64,000 nucleotides of DNA from Methanospirillum stamsii. GTDB lineage: Archaea; Halobacteriota; Methanomicrobia; Methanomicrobiales; Methanospirillaceae. Each line of letters starts with the position of its first letter. Within the stretch, counting starts at the first letter, position 1. The stretch spans positions 1,674,001-1,738,000 of the forward strand of contig NZ_CP176366.1 in assembly GCF_046244385.1 (NCBI RefSeq). The letters run 5' to 3'. The position numbers and the translations under genes were made by a program. Below, piece after piece: positions 18,325 to 27,895 of the stretch. The notes under the pieces are model-generated. The model was not told where the DNA came from and did not search any database. It worked only from the letters and a program-made list of their open reading frames with translations.

Positions 18325-18724
18325 GCCTGAGTTCTGCACATCCGGTCGGGGATTCCCAGACCCGGATTGTATCTACGATGATGTTTCTTCCACAATTCTG
18401 ATACCTTCGTTCTATCTCGTCCCTGATAAGAAGGGCCAGAAGTTCACTTGTTGGGTCACCTGGTGTCGTAATGACATCATGAAATTCCTGGATACGCGGG
18501 ACCATGGGGTCAGATTCATTGAGGATTATCTCATGATCATAATAATCCACGACTTCACGAATTTCATTATAGTCAACCAGAATATTTGTCTCCTTATCAG
18601 TGCAACCTGAGAGCCACACTTCCACTCTCCACCTGTGGCCGTGTAGATTATGGCATTTGCCCTGGTAATGCAAAAGCCGGTGGCTGGCATCAAATGAGAC
18701 CTCTTTGTACAGTCTGATCTGCAT
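18311..18724 (-). CDS. queD: 6-carboxytetrahydropterin synthase
   Basis: A QueD/PTPS-family enzyme of about 137 aa, taking the start at MQIRLYKEVSFDASH (18724); an upstream start at 18772 is in frame. The zinc histidines are visible in FDASHRLL and NLHGHRWRVEV. The catalytic Cys lies in the preceding KCHN. It makes 6-carboxytetrahydropterin from dihydroneopterin triphosphate. The upstream region is A/T-rich with an AATATAATAG TATA-like element read on the minus strand. It is divergent from rps12. Confidence 0.9.
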   Translation of the reverse strand: MQIRLYKEVSFDASHRLLHYQGKCHNLHGHRWRVEVWLSGCTDKETNILVDYNEIREVVDYYDHEIILNESDPMVPRIQEFHDVITTPGDPTSELLALLIRDEIERRYQNCGRNIIVDTIRVWESPTGCAELRHEDS

Positions 18725-18798
18725 ATGATCAGGTTGAACGTGGATACAACTATTATATTGCATAAGTGTCAACGTATACAGACAGGTTTCAAAGCCGA

Positions 18799-18809
18799 CA
18801 TATTATATC
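18799..18809 (+). promoter_or_regulatory. TATA-like promoter of rps12 operon
   Basis: CATATTATATC lies in the intergenic space between queD and rps12, about 75 bases before the rps12 start, with a purine-rich element just upstream. This is the expected archaeal TATA position for a leader of about 50 bases. Called by position and AT-richness only. Confidence 0.4.
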
Positions 18810-18881
18810 TGATTTGTCGCGCATTTGGATTCTTTTTCACCGGATTTAGGTGAATCTATCGAAGATTATCAGAGTGATGTA

Positions 18882-19310
18882 ATGGGACAGGGTAAATTTG
18901 CAGCACGTAAGTTAAAGCGTGACTCATCGAGATTTCGCTGGAGCGACCCGCATTTCGCAAGAACTGCCGGTGGTCTGAAACTTAAGTCAGATCCTCTGGA
19001 GGGCGCGCCCCAGGGCAGAGGTATTGTTCTTGAGAAGATTGGAGTTGAAGCAAAACAGCCAAACTCAGCTATCCGGAAATGTGTCCGTGTTCAGCTTATC
19101 AAGAATGGTCGTCAGGTATCCGCATTTGCGGTTGGTGACGGAGCAATCAACTTCATTGATGAACACGATGAAGTAGAAATCGAAGGTATCGGCGGTCGTC
19201 TCGGTCGTTCAATGGGAGATATTCCCGGGGTCCGGTTCGTGGTGACAAAAGTGAATAATGTCTGTCTCCATGAATTGGTTATAGGCAGGAAGGAGAAGCC
19301 ACGCAGGTGA
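18882..19310 (+). CDS. rps12: 30S ribosomal protein S12
   Basis: 142-aa S12 (uS12). The decoding-site loop is present as KQPNSAIRKCVRVQ, and the C-terminus ends RKEKPRR. The start at 18882 (MGQGKFAARKLKRD) is chosen because archaeal S12 begins MGxGKxAARK. An upstream in-frame start at 18825 is discarded. It begins the rps12-rps7-EF-2 operon. Confidence 0.97.
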   Translation: MGQGKFAARKLKRDSSRFRWSDPHFARTAGGLKLKSDPLEGAPQGRGIVLEKIGVEAKQPNSAIRKCVRVQLIKNGRQVSAFAVGDGAINFIDEHDEVEIEGIGGRLGRSMGDIPGVRFVVTKVNNVCLHELVIGRKEKPRR

Positions 19311-19315
19311 TCGTG

Positions 19316-19900
19316 ATGAGTGAAGAAGTATCTGCCCCGGCACGGCTCCTTTTTAACCGCTGGGACACAAGTGAGGTCGCTATTCGCGACCCGGGTATCG
19401 CCAGGTACGTAAACCTGAACTCGATGATGGTTCCTCATTCCTGTGGAAGATTAACCCGCCAGGAATTCCATAAGGCAAATATGCTCATCGTCGAGCGGCT
19501 GATTAACCAGCTGATGCGTACTGAAGTAAACACTGGAAAGAAGCAGCTTGCAATCCGCATCGTCAAGGACGCATTTGACATAGTCCACCAGAAGACCAAG
19601 AAGAATCCAATAGAAGTCCTCTGTGATGCTGTTGCAAATACCGGTCCGCGTGAAGAGACTGTTCGTCTCAAATATGGTGGTATCAATGTGCCAAAGTCCG
19701 TTGACACTGCTCCGATGCGAAGAGTCAATACCGCAGTCGGATTAATTGCAGCAGGCGTGTATTCTGCTTCCCATAAAAAGAAGAAACCTGTCGCGAACGC
19801 CCTTGCTGAGGAACTCATTGCAGCCTCAAATGGGGATCCAAAGTGCTACTCTGTCGCAAAGCGTGAAGAACGGGAACGTGTTGCAAAGTCTGCACGGTAA
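19316..19900 (+). CDS. rps7: 30S ribosomal protein S7
   Basis: Archaeal S7 (uS7), 194 aa, starting at MSEEVSAPARLLFNRW. An AGGTGAT Shine-Dalgarno lies 4 bases before the ATG and overlaps the S12 stop (GGTGA), so translation is coupled. The RNA-binding segments GRLTRQEFHKANM and ANTGPREETVRLKYGG fit the family. It initiates assembly of the 30S head. Confidence 0.96.
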   Translation: MSEEVSAPARLLFNRWDTSEVAIRDPGIARYVNLNSMMVPHSCGRLTRQEFHKANMLIVERLINQLMRTEVNTGKKQLAIRIVKDAFDIVHQKTKKNPIEVLCDAVANTGPREETVRLKYGGINVPKSVDTAPMRRVNTAVGLIAAGVYSASHKKKKPVANALAEELIAASNGDPKCYSVAKREERERVAKSAR

Positions 19901-19943
19901 AAAATATCCCATTTCTGTTTTTTTAAAAAATTTCAGGTGAAAT

Positions 19944-22139
19944 ATGAGCCGAGGGAAGAAAACGGTCGAGCGCGTCATGCAGCTCATGAACCAGCCGGAA
20001 AGTATCAGAAACATTGGTATTGTTGCCCATATCGATCATGGTAAGACGACCCTTTCTGACAACCTTCTGGCCGGTGCAGGTATTATCAGTGGAGATCTGG
20101 CGGGAAAAGCCTGCTGGATGGATTCTGACGAAGAAGAACAGGCCCGTGGTATCACCATTGATGCATCAAACGTTTCGATGGTTCACGAGTATGGGGGAAA
20201 AGAATACCTCATCAACATGATTGATACTCCCGGTCACGTTGATTTTGGTGGAGATGTTACCCGTGCCATGCGTGCTGTTGACGGAGCAGTCGTTCTTGTC
20301 GATGCAGTCGAAGGGACCATGCCTCAGACAGAAACTGTCCTTCGGCAGGCACTTAAAGAGCGTGTAAAACCTGTTTTATTCATCAACAAGGTTGACCGGC
20401 TTATCAATGAGCTGCAGGTCGATGAAATGGAGATGCAGATCCGGCTTGGTAAGGTCATTGACAAGGTAAACAAGCTGATCAAGGGTATGAACGAGGAAAT
20501 GTACAACAATGGCTGGAAACTTGATGCTGCCGGTGGTACGGTTGCATTTGGTTCAGCGTTGTACAACTGGGCAATATCTGTTCCCTACATGAAAAAGTCC
20601 GGAATCTCCTTTAAAGAAGTGTATGAACACTGTAAAAAAGGAGAGATGAAGGAACTTGCAAAGAAGAGTCCCCTCTGTGAAGTCGTCCTTGATATGGTCG
20701 TATCCTTCCTTCCAAACCCAAAAATCGCTCAGCCACGCCGTGTTGGTGTTATCTGGCATGGTGATGTCAACACTCCTGAAGGCAAGGGTATGATGACCTG
20801 TGATCCAACTGCACCAAGCTGTATGATGGTCACCGATATCTCCTTTGATCCTCATGCTGGTGAAGTTGCCACCGGACGTCTCTTCTCCGGAAAATTAACC
20901 CGTGGCGATGAGATGTATATCATGGGAACTGCAAAAAAGGTAAACCGTCTTCAGCAGGTTGGTATCTTTATGGGTCCGACCAGAGTGGAGGTTCCGGAGC
21001 TTTATGCAGGAAACATCGCAGCAGTTACCGGTCTCAAAGATGCGGTCGTCGGTTCAACGGTTTCCAGCCTTATGGAAATGACTCCGTTCGAGTCACTTGA
21101 GCATTACTCTGAACCTGTCGTTACTGTTGCAGTTGAAGCAAAGAACATGAAGGATCTCCCAAAACTTGTCGAAGTTTTACGACAGGTGGCAAAGGAAGAT
21201 CCAACACTTCGTGTCAATATTAATGAAGAGACAGGGGAGCACCTTATCTCTGGTATGGGGGAACTGCACCTTGAAATTATCACCGGACGTATCAAGCGTG
21301 ATAAGGGTGTTGAGATCATCACTTCAGAACCAATTGTGGTGTACCGTGAGACCATCACCCAGGAACTCACTGATCCAGTAGAAGGGAAGTCTCCAAACCG
21401 CCATAACCGGTTCTATTTCACTCTTCATCCACTTCCTGAGCATGTTGTTGAAATGATCAAGAGTCATGAAATTTCCATGAATCAGGAATCACTTGAGCGT
21501 CGTGACGCGATGGTCAAGGCCGGATTTGAGAAGGATGAAGCAAAAAGTGTCAAGGACATCTATGCAACCAACATCCTCCTTGATATGACAAAAGGTATTC
21601 AGTACCTGAATGAAACAATGGAACTTATCATCGACGGTATCCACGAAGCCCTTGATGGCGGGCCGCTTGCAGATGAGCCTGTCCAGAATATGCTCATCAA
21701 ACTTGTTGATGTCAAGCTTCACGAGGATGCTATTCACCGTGGTCCGGCACAGGTTATTCCGGCAGTGCGGAGTGCAATCAAGGGTGGTATGCTTCTTGCA
21801 GGGGATTCCCTTCTTGAACCACTGCAGAAACTGCACATCACCGTTCCGCAGGATAATATGGGAGGTGCTACCTCACAGATCCAGAGCCGCCGCGGTCAGG
21901 TCTTTGACATGGCAAGTGAAGGAGATACCATTACCGTAATCGGTAAGGCACCGGTTGCAGAACTCTTCGGGTTTGCCGGGGATGTCAGGTCAGCAACCGA
22001 GGGTCGTGCCATGTGGAACAGTGAATTCGCCGGATTTGAGATAGTTCCATCCGGTTCTGCGAAAGAAATTGTTCTGCAGATCCGTAAGCGCAAGGGGCTC
22101 AAGGAAGAGCTGCCTAAGCCCGCGGATTACCTTGCCTAA
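19944..22139 (+). CDS. fusA: Translation elongation factor 2 (aEF-2)
   Basis: The 731-aa translocation GTPase. The P-loop is AHIDHGKTTLSDNL, the G2-G4 motifs include DTPGHVDF and NKVDR, and the diphthamide-modified His lies in LHEDAIHRGPAQVIPA near residue 598. It moves the tRNAs and mRNA after peptide bond formation. It follows rps7 by 43 bases. EF-1A, which often follows it in archaeal genomes, is not present here. Confidence 0.97.
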   Translation: MSRGKKTVERVMQLMNQPESIRNIGIVAHIDHGKTTLSDNLLAGAGIISGDLAGKACWMDSDEEEQARGITIDASNVSMVHEYGGKEYLINMIDTPGHVDFGGDVTRAMRAVDGAVVLVDAVEGTMPQTETVLRQALKERVKPVLFINKVDRLINELQVDEMEMQIRLGKVIDKVNKLIKGMNEEMYNNGWKLDAAGGTVAFGSALYNWAISVPYMKKSGISFKEVYEHCKKGEMKELAKKSPLCEVVLDMVVSFLPNPKIAQPRRVGVIWHGDVNTPEGKGMMTCDPTAPSCMMVTDISFDPHAGEVATGRLFSGKLTRGDEMYIMGTAKKVNRLQQVGIFMGPTRVEVPELYAGNIAAVTGLKDAVVGSTVSSLMEMTPFESLEHYSEPVVTVAVEAKNMKDLPKLVEVLRQVAKEDPTLRVNINEETGEHLISGMGELHLEIITGRIKRDKGVEIITSEPIVVYRETITQELTDPVEGKSPNRHNRFYFTLHPLPEHVVEMIKSHEISMNQESLERRDAMVKAGFEKDEAKSVKDIYATNILLDMTKGIQYLNETMELIIDGIHEALDGGPLADEPVQNMLIKLVDVKLHEDAIHRGPAQVIPAVRSAIKGGMLLAGDSLLEPLQKLHITVPQDNMGGATSQIQSRRGQVFDMASEGDTITVIGKAPVAELFGFAGDVRSATEGRAMWNSEFAGFEIVPSGSAKEIVLQIRKRKGLKEELPKPADYLA

Positions 22140-22320
22140 ATCCGCTCCCTTTTTTCATCACTCGATTAAATTAAATTTTTTATATTTATTTTTCTTTATA
22201 ATGCTTAAATTTCGAATATTTTTCCATTAAAATTTAACAAGGTATATATGGATCACCGACGAAATTTTCGTGACCAATTTGACTACGGATGTGGTCAGTA
22301 ATTTGATGGGGTTGATCAAT

Positions 22321-23160
22321 ATGGAAGCCTGTAAATTAAGGCGGATAAGCTTAACGCTTATTATCGTTTTACTGATGATTACGGGGTGGGCATCTGCAAT
22401 CCGTCCCACTTCAGCATTATATGATCAGACTGGGATTAGTACTACCATTGATGCTACATGTATCGGGACCTTTATCGTTGACCATGATATGGAATGGCAC
22501 CAGTCGAGCAATGAGGGATCAAATCTGCTTGATCACAATCTGACAGATGGGGAGACCAGGGCAATTTTCACGTACACTGAAGATACCCTGGGAGCTGACG
22601 GGCAGACGTTATACACCAAAGATTACAGTATGGACGGTTCAAATGTATCCCAGGGCAGAGATAATTTGAATGTCAGGCATACGGTGAATTTTGAGACTGA
22701 TAATAGTGGAAGTCTGATCTGGGATGAACAGGGTACTATTACTGTGGATGGGGCATCCTCTAACAGTACTGACGTTGGACGTTGTGTCTTTGCCGGTGGA
22801 ACCAATGCCGGATCAGCAGCATTCTCCGGAACAGTGGATGCAGGAAGCAGAATGAATGTCCGGGAAGTTGCAGCAGTGACAGAACTGAGTGGCAGGGCAA
22901 TTTCAGAGAGTTCAACAGTGCCGGTAAACCTCCGGTATGGGTTTGATGCTCAGGGCCTCGGTACTGATGCAAATAATACCCTGGCGGTAGGTTCAGCGGA
23001 AGTATTCATGAATACGAACTTTGTTACCGGTGATCCGGCTTCAACAGAGGACTGTTCAACTCCGACGAATGTTACAACGATGATTAAGGATCGTCAGAGA
23101 ACAGTTGCAAGCGGATTGTTTGATCTCGCCCAGACACACGAATATACGTCGACTTACTAA
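22321..23160 (+). CDS. Secreted protein of unknown function
   Basis: Not recognised. I take ATG 22321 (MEACKLRRISLTL), which is preceded by GGGGTTGATC; an upstream in-frame start at 22270 gives an N-terminus without a recognisable signal. The N-terminus has a basic patch then IIVLLMITGWASA, a signal peptide. The 250-residue mature part is rich in Asn, Ser, Thr and Gly, with two cysteines each in the N- and C-terminal parts, like beta-rich archaeal surface proteins. A T-rich tract after the stop may terminate it. It shares no operon with EF-2 (180 bases away). Confidence 0.7.
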   Translation: MEACKLRRISLTLIIVLLMITGWASAIRPTSALYDQTGISTTIDATCIGTFIVDHDMEWHQSSNEGSNLLDHNLTDGETRAIFTYTEDTLGADGQTLYTKDYSMDGSNVSQGRDNLNVRHTVNFETDNSGSLIWDEQGTITVDGASSNSTDVGRCVFAGGTNAGSAAFSGTVDAGSRMNVREVAAVTELSGRAISESSTVPVNLRYGFDAQGLGTDANNTLAVGSAEVFMNTNFVTGDPASTEDCSTPTNVTTMIKDRQRTVASGLFDLAQTHEYTSTY

Positions 23161-23162
23161 TC

Positions 23163-23181
23163 TCTTTTTTTCCTTTTTTTT
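23163..23181 (+). terminator. T-rich terminator
   Basis: Directly after the stop of the secreted protein lies a run of T residues broken by two C pairs. Archaeal termination often needs only such a T tract on the coding strand. It also forms the immediate upstream sequence of the HEAT-repeat gene. Confidence 0.5.
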
Positions 23182-23184
23182 ATC

Positions 23185-23658
23185 ATGGTATCAGATAATA
23201 TCGGGATTTATTTGTCCGGACTTCGGAGTGCCGAGAAGGAAGTTCGTGCACTCAGCATGGAAAACCTTGTGAAAACCGGAACCTCTGCAGTTTCGGATCT
23301 ACAAACGCTCCTTGAAGATGACAACTGGGTAATTCGGTATCGTGCCGCTGAAGCACTCGGGGGAATTGGTGATATTGGATCTATAGATCCCCTTATCCGG
23401 CTTACATCCGACCCAAAAGATCATGTGAGGTACATGGCAACAAAATCACTGGGCAGAATGCAGGATCCACGGGTTGTCCCTGTCCTTACCCGGATGCTCT
23501 CTGATGATCACTCATATACCCGGAGAATCGCGGCTGACGGGCTTTCTATGTCCGGTGATAATACTATTGTTGATTTATTACAGGAAGCAATGAAACATGA
23601 ATCAGATCCGGATGTTCATGCATCCTTATCAGCAGCAATAAAAAAGTTGGAAAAATAG
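23185..23658 (+). CDS. HEAT-repeat (PBS lyase-type) protein
   Basis: A 157-aa alpha-solenoid made of about four to five HEAT-like repeats of about 30 residues, such as WVIRYRAAEALGGIGD, HVRYMATKSLGRMQD and YTRRIAADGLSMSGD. These repeats bind protein partners; many archaeal members are orphan. The ATG follows a T-rich tract with no Shine-Dalgarno, so translation may be leaderless. It is convergent with metG, whose stop lies 4 bases away. Confidence 0.85.
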   Translation: MVSDNIGIYLSGLRSAEKEVRALSMENLVKTGTSAVSDLQTLLEDDNWVIRYRAAEALGGIGDIGSIDPLIRLTSDPKDHVRYMATKSLGRMQDPRVVPVLTRMLSDDHSYTRRIAADGLSMSGDNTIVDLLQEAMKHESDPDVHASLSAAIKKLEK

Positions 23659-23661
23659 AGT

Positions 23662-25656
23662 TTATCGGATTTTTGTTCCTGGAGACACGGGACTTATTGG
23701 GGTCAGAAGTGATGCTTCATCTCCGGCAGCAAGGATCATTCCATTACTCTCTATTCCAAAGATTTTCGCTGGTTTTAAATTGGTACAAACTACGACGTCT
23801 TTTCCAACCAGATCTTCAGGTTTATGGAACTGGGCGATACCGCTGACAATCTGCCGTACTTCATCTCCAAGACTGACCTGCAGTTTCAGAAGTTTGGATG
23901 ATTTGGGAACCGGTTCTGCAGAGAGAACTTTTCCGGTTTTCATCTCAACCTTTGCAAACTCGTCTATACTAATATGAGGGGTCTGTGGTTTTTTCTCTGC
24001 ATCCAGTGCATCTACACGTTCCCTGAGTCTGCAATCAAAATCTGCTGTCATTTTATCATCAATTTTTGTAAATACAATGGATGGTGCGGGTAGTGACCCG
24101 GGTGTCAGGTTATTATTCAAATCTTCGAAGTTAGCATTTGAGATTTCTTCGCTTTGTCCAAGCTGACCCCATATGAGAGATGCCCGTTCCGGCATAACCG
24201 GTTCAATCATGAGCACTAATGCCTTTGCCAGGTGCAGACAGTTGCACATAACCTGAGCCATTGCGATTGGATCAGTCTTTGCAAGTTTCCAGGGTTCTTT
24301 ACTCTGAATGTATGTGTTACCCCAGGCTGAAAGTAACAGGATACTATCTACGGCCCCTTTAAAATCAAAAGACTCAACAAGGGATGTTACCGTCTTAATG
24401 GTTTCATGTATCCTGGTTTTTATCTCTTCTTCAACAGTTCCTTCCGGAACTCCTCCGAACTGTTTGTGCGAGAGATGAAGAGAACGGTAAATAAAATTCC
24501 CTAAATTATTCACTACTTCATTATTGACCCGTTCCTGGAAGAGCTGCCAGGAGAAGTTCATCTCTTTGGTGTGGCTGGTATAGGTCAGCATATAATACCT
24601 GAGATAATCAGCCGGAAGTCCCTGATCCAGGTAGTCCTCATTTGTCCAGACCACATACCCACGTGATTTTGAGAACTTATGGTCGTCAATTTTAAGCATT
24701 CCTGAAGCAACCACTGCATGTGGAATGCCATATCCGGCACCCTGGAGCATGGCAGGCCAGAAGATACAGTGATGGTATGTGATGTCCTGCCCGATGAAAT
24801 GGGTAACTCTCGTATTTTCCCCGCACCAGTAATCTTTCCAGTCTTTTCCTGCCTGTGCTGCCCATTCCTCGGTAAATGCAATATATCCAATGGGGGCGTC
24901 AACCCAGACATACACTACCAGATTGTCATGTCCGGGGAATTTTACTCCCCAGTCAAGGGTCCGGGTGATACACCAGTCATGCAGGTCTTCATTTACCCAG
25001 CCCATTGCATAATTGATGGCATTATCCGTTCCTTTCAACTCACCAAGGTAGTTTTTCAGCCAGTCATGGAATCCGGATAGTTTAAAGAAGAAGTGTTCCT
25101 GTTCCCGGTACTCAGCACGACTTCCACAAATTTTGCAGGTAGGCTCAAGAATTTCTCCTGGTTCGAGATGTTTTCCACATCCCTGGTCACATTCATCTCC
25201 CCGTGCCGGTTTCTTACAGTACGGACAGATGCCCTCAAGGTACCGGTCAGGAAGGAATTTCTGACATTTTGTACAATATGCCTGCTGGATTACTTTTGGA
25301 TACACATATCCCCGATCTATTAATCTTCCAACCAGGTGCTTTGCACGAGCGTGAGTTGCCGGATCATCGGTCATCCCAAAATGATCAAACTTCACCTGCA
25401 TTTTTTTGAAGGTCTCTGCAAAATGAGTATGATATCGTTCGGAGAGAAGTCTTGGGGTTATTCCTTCTTTTTCTGCACTTACGACAATGGGTGTCCCATG
25501 ATTATCTGAGCCGCAGATAAAGACCACCTCTTCCCCGGAATGACGCATGAACCTGACATAAAAATCAGCAGGCACATAAGTCCGGAGATGGCCAAGATGA
25601 CAGGGGCCGTTGGTATATGGAAGGCCACAAGTTACAAGAAGTGGGCGGCTATTCAT
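23662..25656 (-). CDS. metG: Methionyl-tRNA synthetase with C-terminal tRNA-binding domain
   Basis: 664 aa, class I. The HIGH-type motif is CHLGHLR near the N-terminus and the KMSKS-type motif is DHKFSKSRG. Two zinc knuckles are present: CTKCQKF ... CPYCKK and CDQGCGK ... CKICGS. The C-terminus (about 560-664) is an EMAPII-like tRNA-binding domain (KVEMKTGKVL, VVCTNLKPAKIFGIESNGMIL). It charges initiator and elongator tRNA-Met. The upstream 130 bases hold a TATA-like tract shared with the divergent gene. Confidence 0.96.
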   Translation of the reverse strand: MNSRPLLVTCGLPYTNGPCHLGHLRTYVPADFYVRFMRHSGEEVVFICGSDNHGTPIVVSAEKEGITPRLLSERYHTHFAETFKKMQVKFDHFGMTDDPATHARAKHLVGRLIDRGYVYPKVIQQAYCTKCQKFLPDRYLEGICPYCKKPARGDECDQGCGKHLEPGEILEPTCKICGSRAEYREQEHFFFKLSGFHDWLKNYLGELKGTDNAINYAMGWVNEDLHDWCITRTLDWGVKFPGHDNLVVYVWVDAPIGYIAFTEEWAAQAGKDWKDYWCGENTRVTHFIGQDITYHHCIFWPAMLQGAGYGIPHAVVASGMLKIDDHKFSKSRGYVVWTNEDYLDQGLPADYLRYYMLTYTSHTKEMNFSWQLFQERVNNEVVNNLGNFIYRSLHLSHKQFGGVPEGTVEEEIKTRIHETIKTVTSLVESFDFKGAVDSILLLSAWGNTYIQSKEPWKLAKTDPIAMAQVMCNCLHLAKALVLMIEPVMPERASLIWGQLGQSEEISNANFEDLNNNLTPGSLPAPSIVFTKIDDKMTADFDCRLRERVDALDAEKKPQTPHISIDEFAKVEMKTGKVLSAEPVPKSSKLLKLQVSLGDEVRQIVSGIAQFHKPEDLVGKDVVVCTNLKPAKIFGIESNGMILAAGDEASLLTPISPVSPGTKIR

Positions 25657-25739
25657 TAAGGTACATTTTTGAAGATAATTCTATAAAATATACAGAGCAT
25701 GAGTACCCCTGTTTTCCTTATTCCGTGACCGGCACGAGA

Positions 25740-25796
25740 ATGAGGCTGGTCCTTGCGCAGGCTGGCACCATGAGGAGACCGGACACAAATGAGTAA
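25740..25796 (+). CDS. Possible 18-codon upstream ORF (leader peptide candidate)
   Basis: An ATG at 25740 opens an 18-codon frame, MRLVLAQAGTMRRPDTNE, that ends at TAA 25794-25796. It overlaps the start of the next gene (ATGAGTAA at 25789) by 8 bases in another frame. A TATA-like TATAAAATA lies at about 25682-25690. It could couple or regulate translation of the downstream gene, or be chance. No Shine-Dalgarno is clear. Confidence 0.2.
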   Translation: MRLVLAQAGTMRRPDTNE

Positions 25797-26562
25797 AAAA
25801 TATCCGTTAAAATCCATTTCACTCGGGTCAGAACCAGATATCCCGGTTATTTCTGACCTGAAAGATTTGATCTCCCGGCACCGGGGAATTGAGGCTGATC
25901 TGATTACTTTTCAGATGTATCGGTCTTATTCTGCTCAGAAAGATGCAAAAATTGATGAGATGGGGGTTGGTGGAAGATACCTCCGTCCCCGGATTGAAAA
26001 GGCACTCTCATGGGATGAAGAAATGGGCCCTTTGGTCGAATCGAATGAAATTGTCCGTGATTACTCCATGCTAACAAAACATGAAGTGAGTATCCGGTCA
26101 GTGCATGAAAGTCCATCAGTTCTTTCATCTTCTCCTGCTCCGGAAAATGAAGATGCATTTGCTGAAATATGTCATTCTTTCAATCATTTACTGAGAACAC
26201 TTCGTGATAACAGGATAACCGGTCATGTCATTCACCTGACCTGCCCCCTCCCTCTTGAGATTGAACTTCTGGTAGGCCCGAAAAATGTGCTTTACATTCA
26301 TGACCCAACATCCGATATGCTTGAAGAATTTTTAGAATATTCACGGGATCTTATCCTTCCGGCAGATAAAATTTCACTCATGGATGACCTTATTGATCAG
26401 TATCAAATCCGGACGATAACTCTTTGTAATGCATCAGAACGCGATATTTCGGGCATGATGCAGTATGTGGATTCTGACCATCTGAAGGTAGCAGGGTATT
26501 GTATCGGTTCGGAGGATGAATGCTGGAAAAAAATTAAGGGTTCTGCAGTTATTTCTCTATAG
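25789..26562 (+). CDS. Protein of unknown function
   Basis: Not recognised. 257 aa, start ATG 25789, with a GAGGAG about 11 bases upstream. It has no signal peptide or membrane segment, so it is cytoplasmic. The charge pattern and alternating strand/helix suggest a globular fold. The middle (LLRTLRDNRITGHVIHLTCP) and C-terminal part (LIDQYQIRTITLCNASERDI) read as beta-alpha units. Its 3' end overlaps the convergent DHH gene by 14 bases. Confidence 0.72.
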   Translation: MSKKYPLKSISLGSEPDIPVISDLKDLISRHRGIEADLITFQMYRSYSAQKDAKIDEMGVGGRYLRPRIEKALSWDEEMGPLVESNEIVRDYSMLTKHEVSIRSVHESPSVLSSSPAPENEDAFAEICHSFNHLLRTLRDNRITGHVIHLTCPLPLEIELLVGPKNVLYIHDPTSDMLEEFLEYSRDLILPADKISLMDDLIDQYQIRTITLCNASERDISGMMQYVDSDHLKVAGYCIGSEDECWKKIKGSAVISL

Positions 26563-27526
26563 TGTCTGCATAACGTGCGATTTTTGTAAACCACCGGTTT
26601 CTTTTCAGGAGAAAAAGGAGTATTTTGTCTTTCAGGGTAAAGTTAAAAAACCCTCCCGCTGCATTGGGATGTCCGCCACCACCAAATTCCCTTGCTATTT
26701 TATGGCTGATTGGAGGGACAGATCGTATAGAGAATTTACCCGACTTCGATACCAGCACTTCGATATCTGATCCGAGTTCTTTCCGAAGGTATGCAGCGGT
26801 TTCACTAGGATATCCATACATCGGGGTTACTATGGTGCGGTATCTGGATCCCAGAATACTGGCCGCTTTTTTTGTCCGTTCCATGACCCGGTTCATCTCC
26901 CGCATGATATCTTCATATTCACTCCGGATAAGTTTGTCATCAAATACCCCGAGCATTAACATGTCTCTGACATGTTCCCTGTTTTTATGTCGCTGGAGAA
27001 CTAAGCCAAGAACTCCTGATCTCGGATCCTGGTGTTTCCAGAGGTCATAATCACACACCACCAGGGCAATTTCCTGGGTGATGATATCATCGGGAGTCAG
27101 GTCACTTGCACATATGCCACAGGCACATCTCCCGGTATCGATATGTAAATGATCTACAATACTTTTCACCAGCCCGATCTCATCTTCATGCCATCGGTGA
27201 TGATCACGCCATTCGATTCTCCATCCTTTCTGCCTGATTTTCCGGAGATGTGATTCAAGTCCCCGGCGGTATGAAAGGTCACTGATGGAGAGGGTATCTC
27301 CGTTTCCTGCAATCTGGGTGAATAACTCCAGGTATATGGGGAATTTACCTACCGAACTGAATATGGTGTGGACTCCTTCATTCCTGTACCTGATACGGTG
27401 AACTGCATCTGCGCCGACTGCATCAAAATCATTGTGAGTAAGATGAACTACTTTTGCTGTCCGGAGGGCGATATCTGCAGTAATTTTAGCGATATCCGGT
27501 TGTGCACTCCGTTTCCTGAAAAACAT
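26549..27526 (-). CDS. DHH-family phosphoesterase
   Basis: A 325-aa DHH/DHHA1 phosphoesterase. Motif I is LTHNDFDAVGADAVHR, the DHH motif itself is WRDHHRWHED, an Asp motif is VVCDYDLWKHQ, and the C-terminal DHHA1 glycine-rich motif is FGGGGHPNAAGG. The family cleaves nanoRNA, pAp or cyclic dinucleotides, and some are RecJ-like. The C-terminus ends shortly after DHHA1 with no extra domains. It is convergent with the unknown gene, overlapping by 14 bases. The substrate cannot be deduced. Confidence 0.9.
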   Translation of the reverse strand: MFFRKRSAQPDIAKITADIALRTAKVVHLTHNDFDAVGADAVHRIRYRNEGVHTIFSSVGKFPIYLELFTQIAGNGDTLSISDLSYRRGLESHLRKIRQKGWRIEWRDHHRWHEDEIGLVKSIVDHLHIDTGRCACGICASDLTPDDIITQEIALVVCDYDLWKHQDPRSGVLGLVLQRHKNREHVRDMLMLGVFDDKLIRSEYEDIMREMNRVMERTKKAASILGSRYRTIVTPMYGYPSETAAYLRKELGSDIEVLVSKSGKFSIRSVPPISHKIAREFGGGGHPNAAGGFFNFTLKDKILLFLLKRNRWFTKIARYADTIEK

Positions 27527-27657
27527 CGGGATAATGTCGGTCTTCAGATGCCTTAATGGACGTGGTGTAGATGCATTGTCCGGTCATGCAAGAGGTGGTT
27601 GATCTCAACATCAAAAGGAAAGTATTAATTATGCATGAATTCAATCTGTATAGTCGC

Positions 27658-27731
27658 GCCTCAGTAGCTCAGACTGGGAGAGCGCCAGACTGAAGATCTG
27701 GTTGTCCCCGGTTCAAATCCGGGCTGGGGCA
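27658..27731 (+). tRNA. tRNA-Phe (anticodon GAA)
   Basis: A 74-base cloverleaf. Acceptor GCCTCAG pairs with CTGGGGC, discriminator A; D arm AGCTCAGACTGGGAGAGC; anticodon stem CCAGA/TCTGG with loop CT-GAA-GA; T arm CCCCGGTTCAAATCCGGG. The 3' CCA is not encoded. This tRNA is the substrate for the Taw1 enzyme encoded at 11.8-12.7 kb. An AT-rich TATA-like AGTATTAATTATG lies about 30 bases upstream. It marks the left border of an accessory region. Confidence 0.96.
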
Positions 27732-27895
27732 TAGTTTTTGTAAAACACTTCGTGTTTTACTCATTTTTTAACCACTCTATAAGATTGATTATATTATATT
27801 TCTTATCGTTCCAGCCCTGGATTATGAAATCCAAAGTACGACTTCATAACCGAAATTCGATGTATTGAAAAACCCTGTTCTATATTATCGATGTC
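27732..27895. other. Intergenic stretch before accessory ORFs
   Basis: AT-rich spacer after tRNA-Phe with a TATA-like TTCTATATTATCG near 27878-27890 that could drive the HEPN/MNT group. No repeat of the tRNA 3' end was found in the window. Confidence 0.5.
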
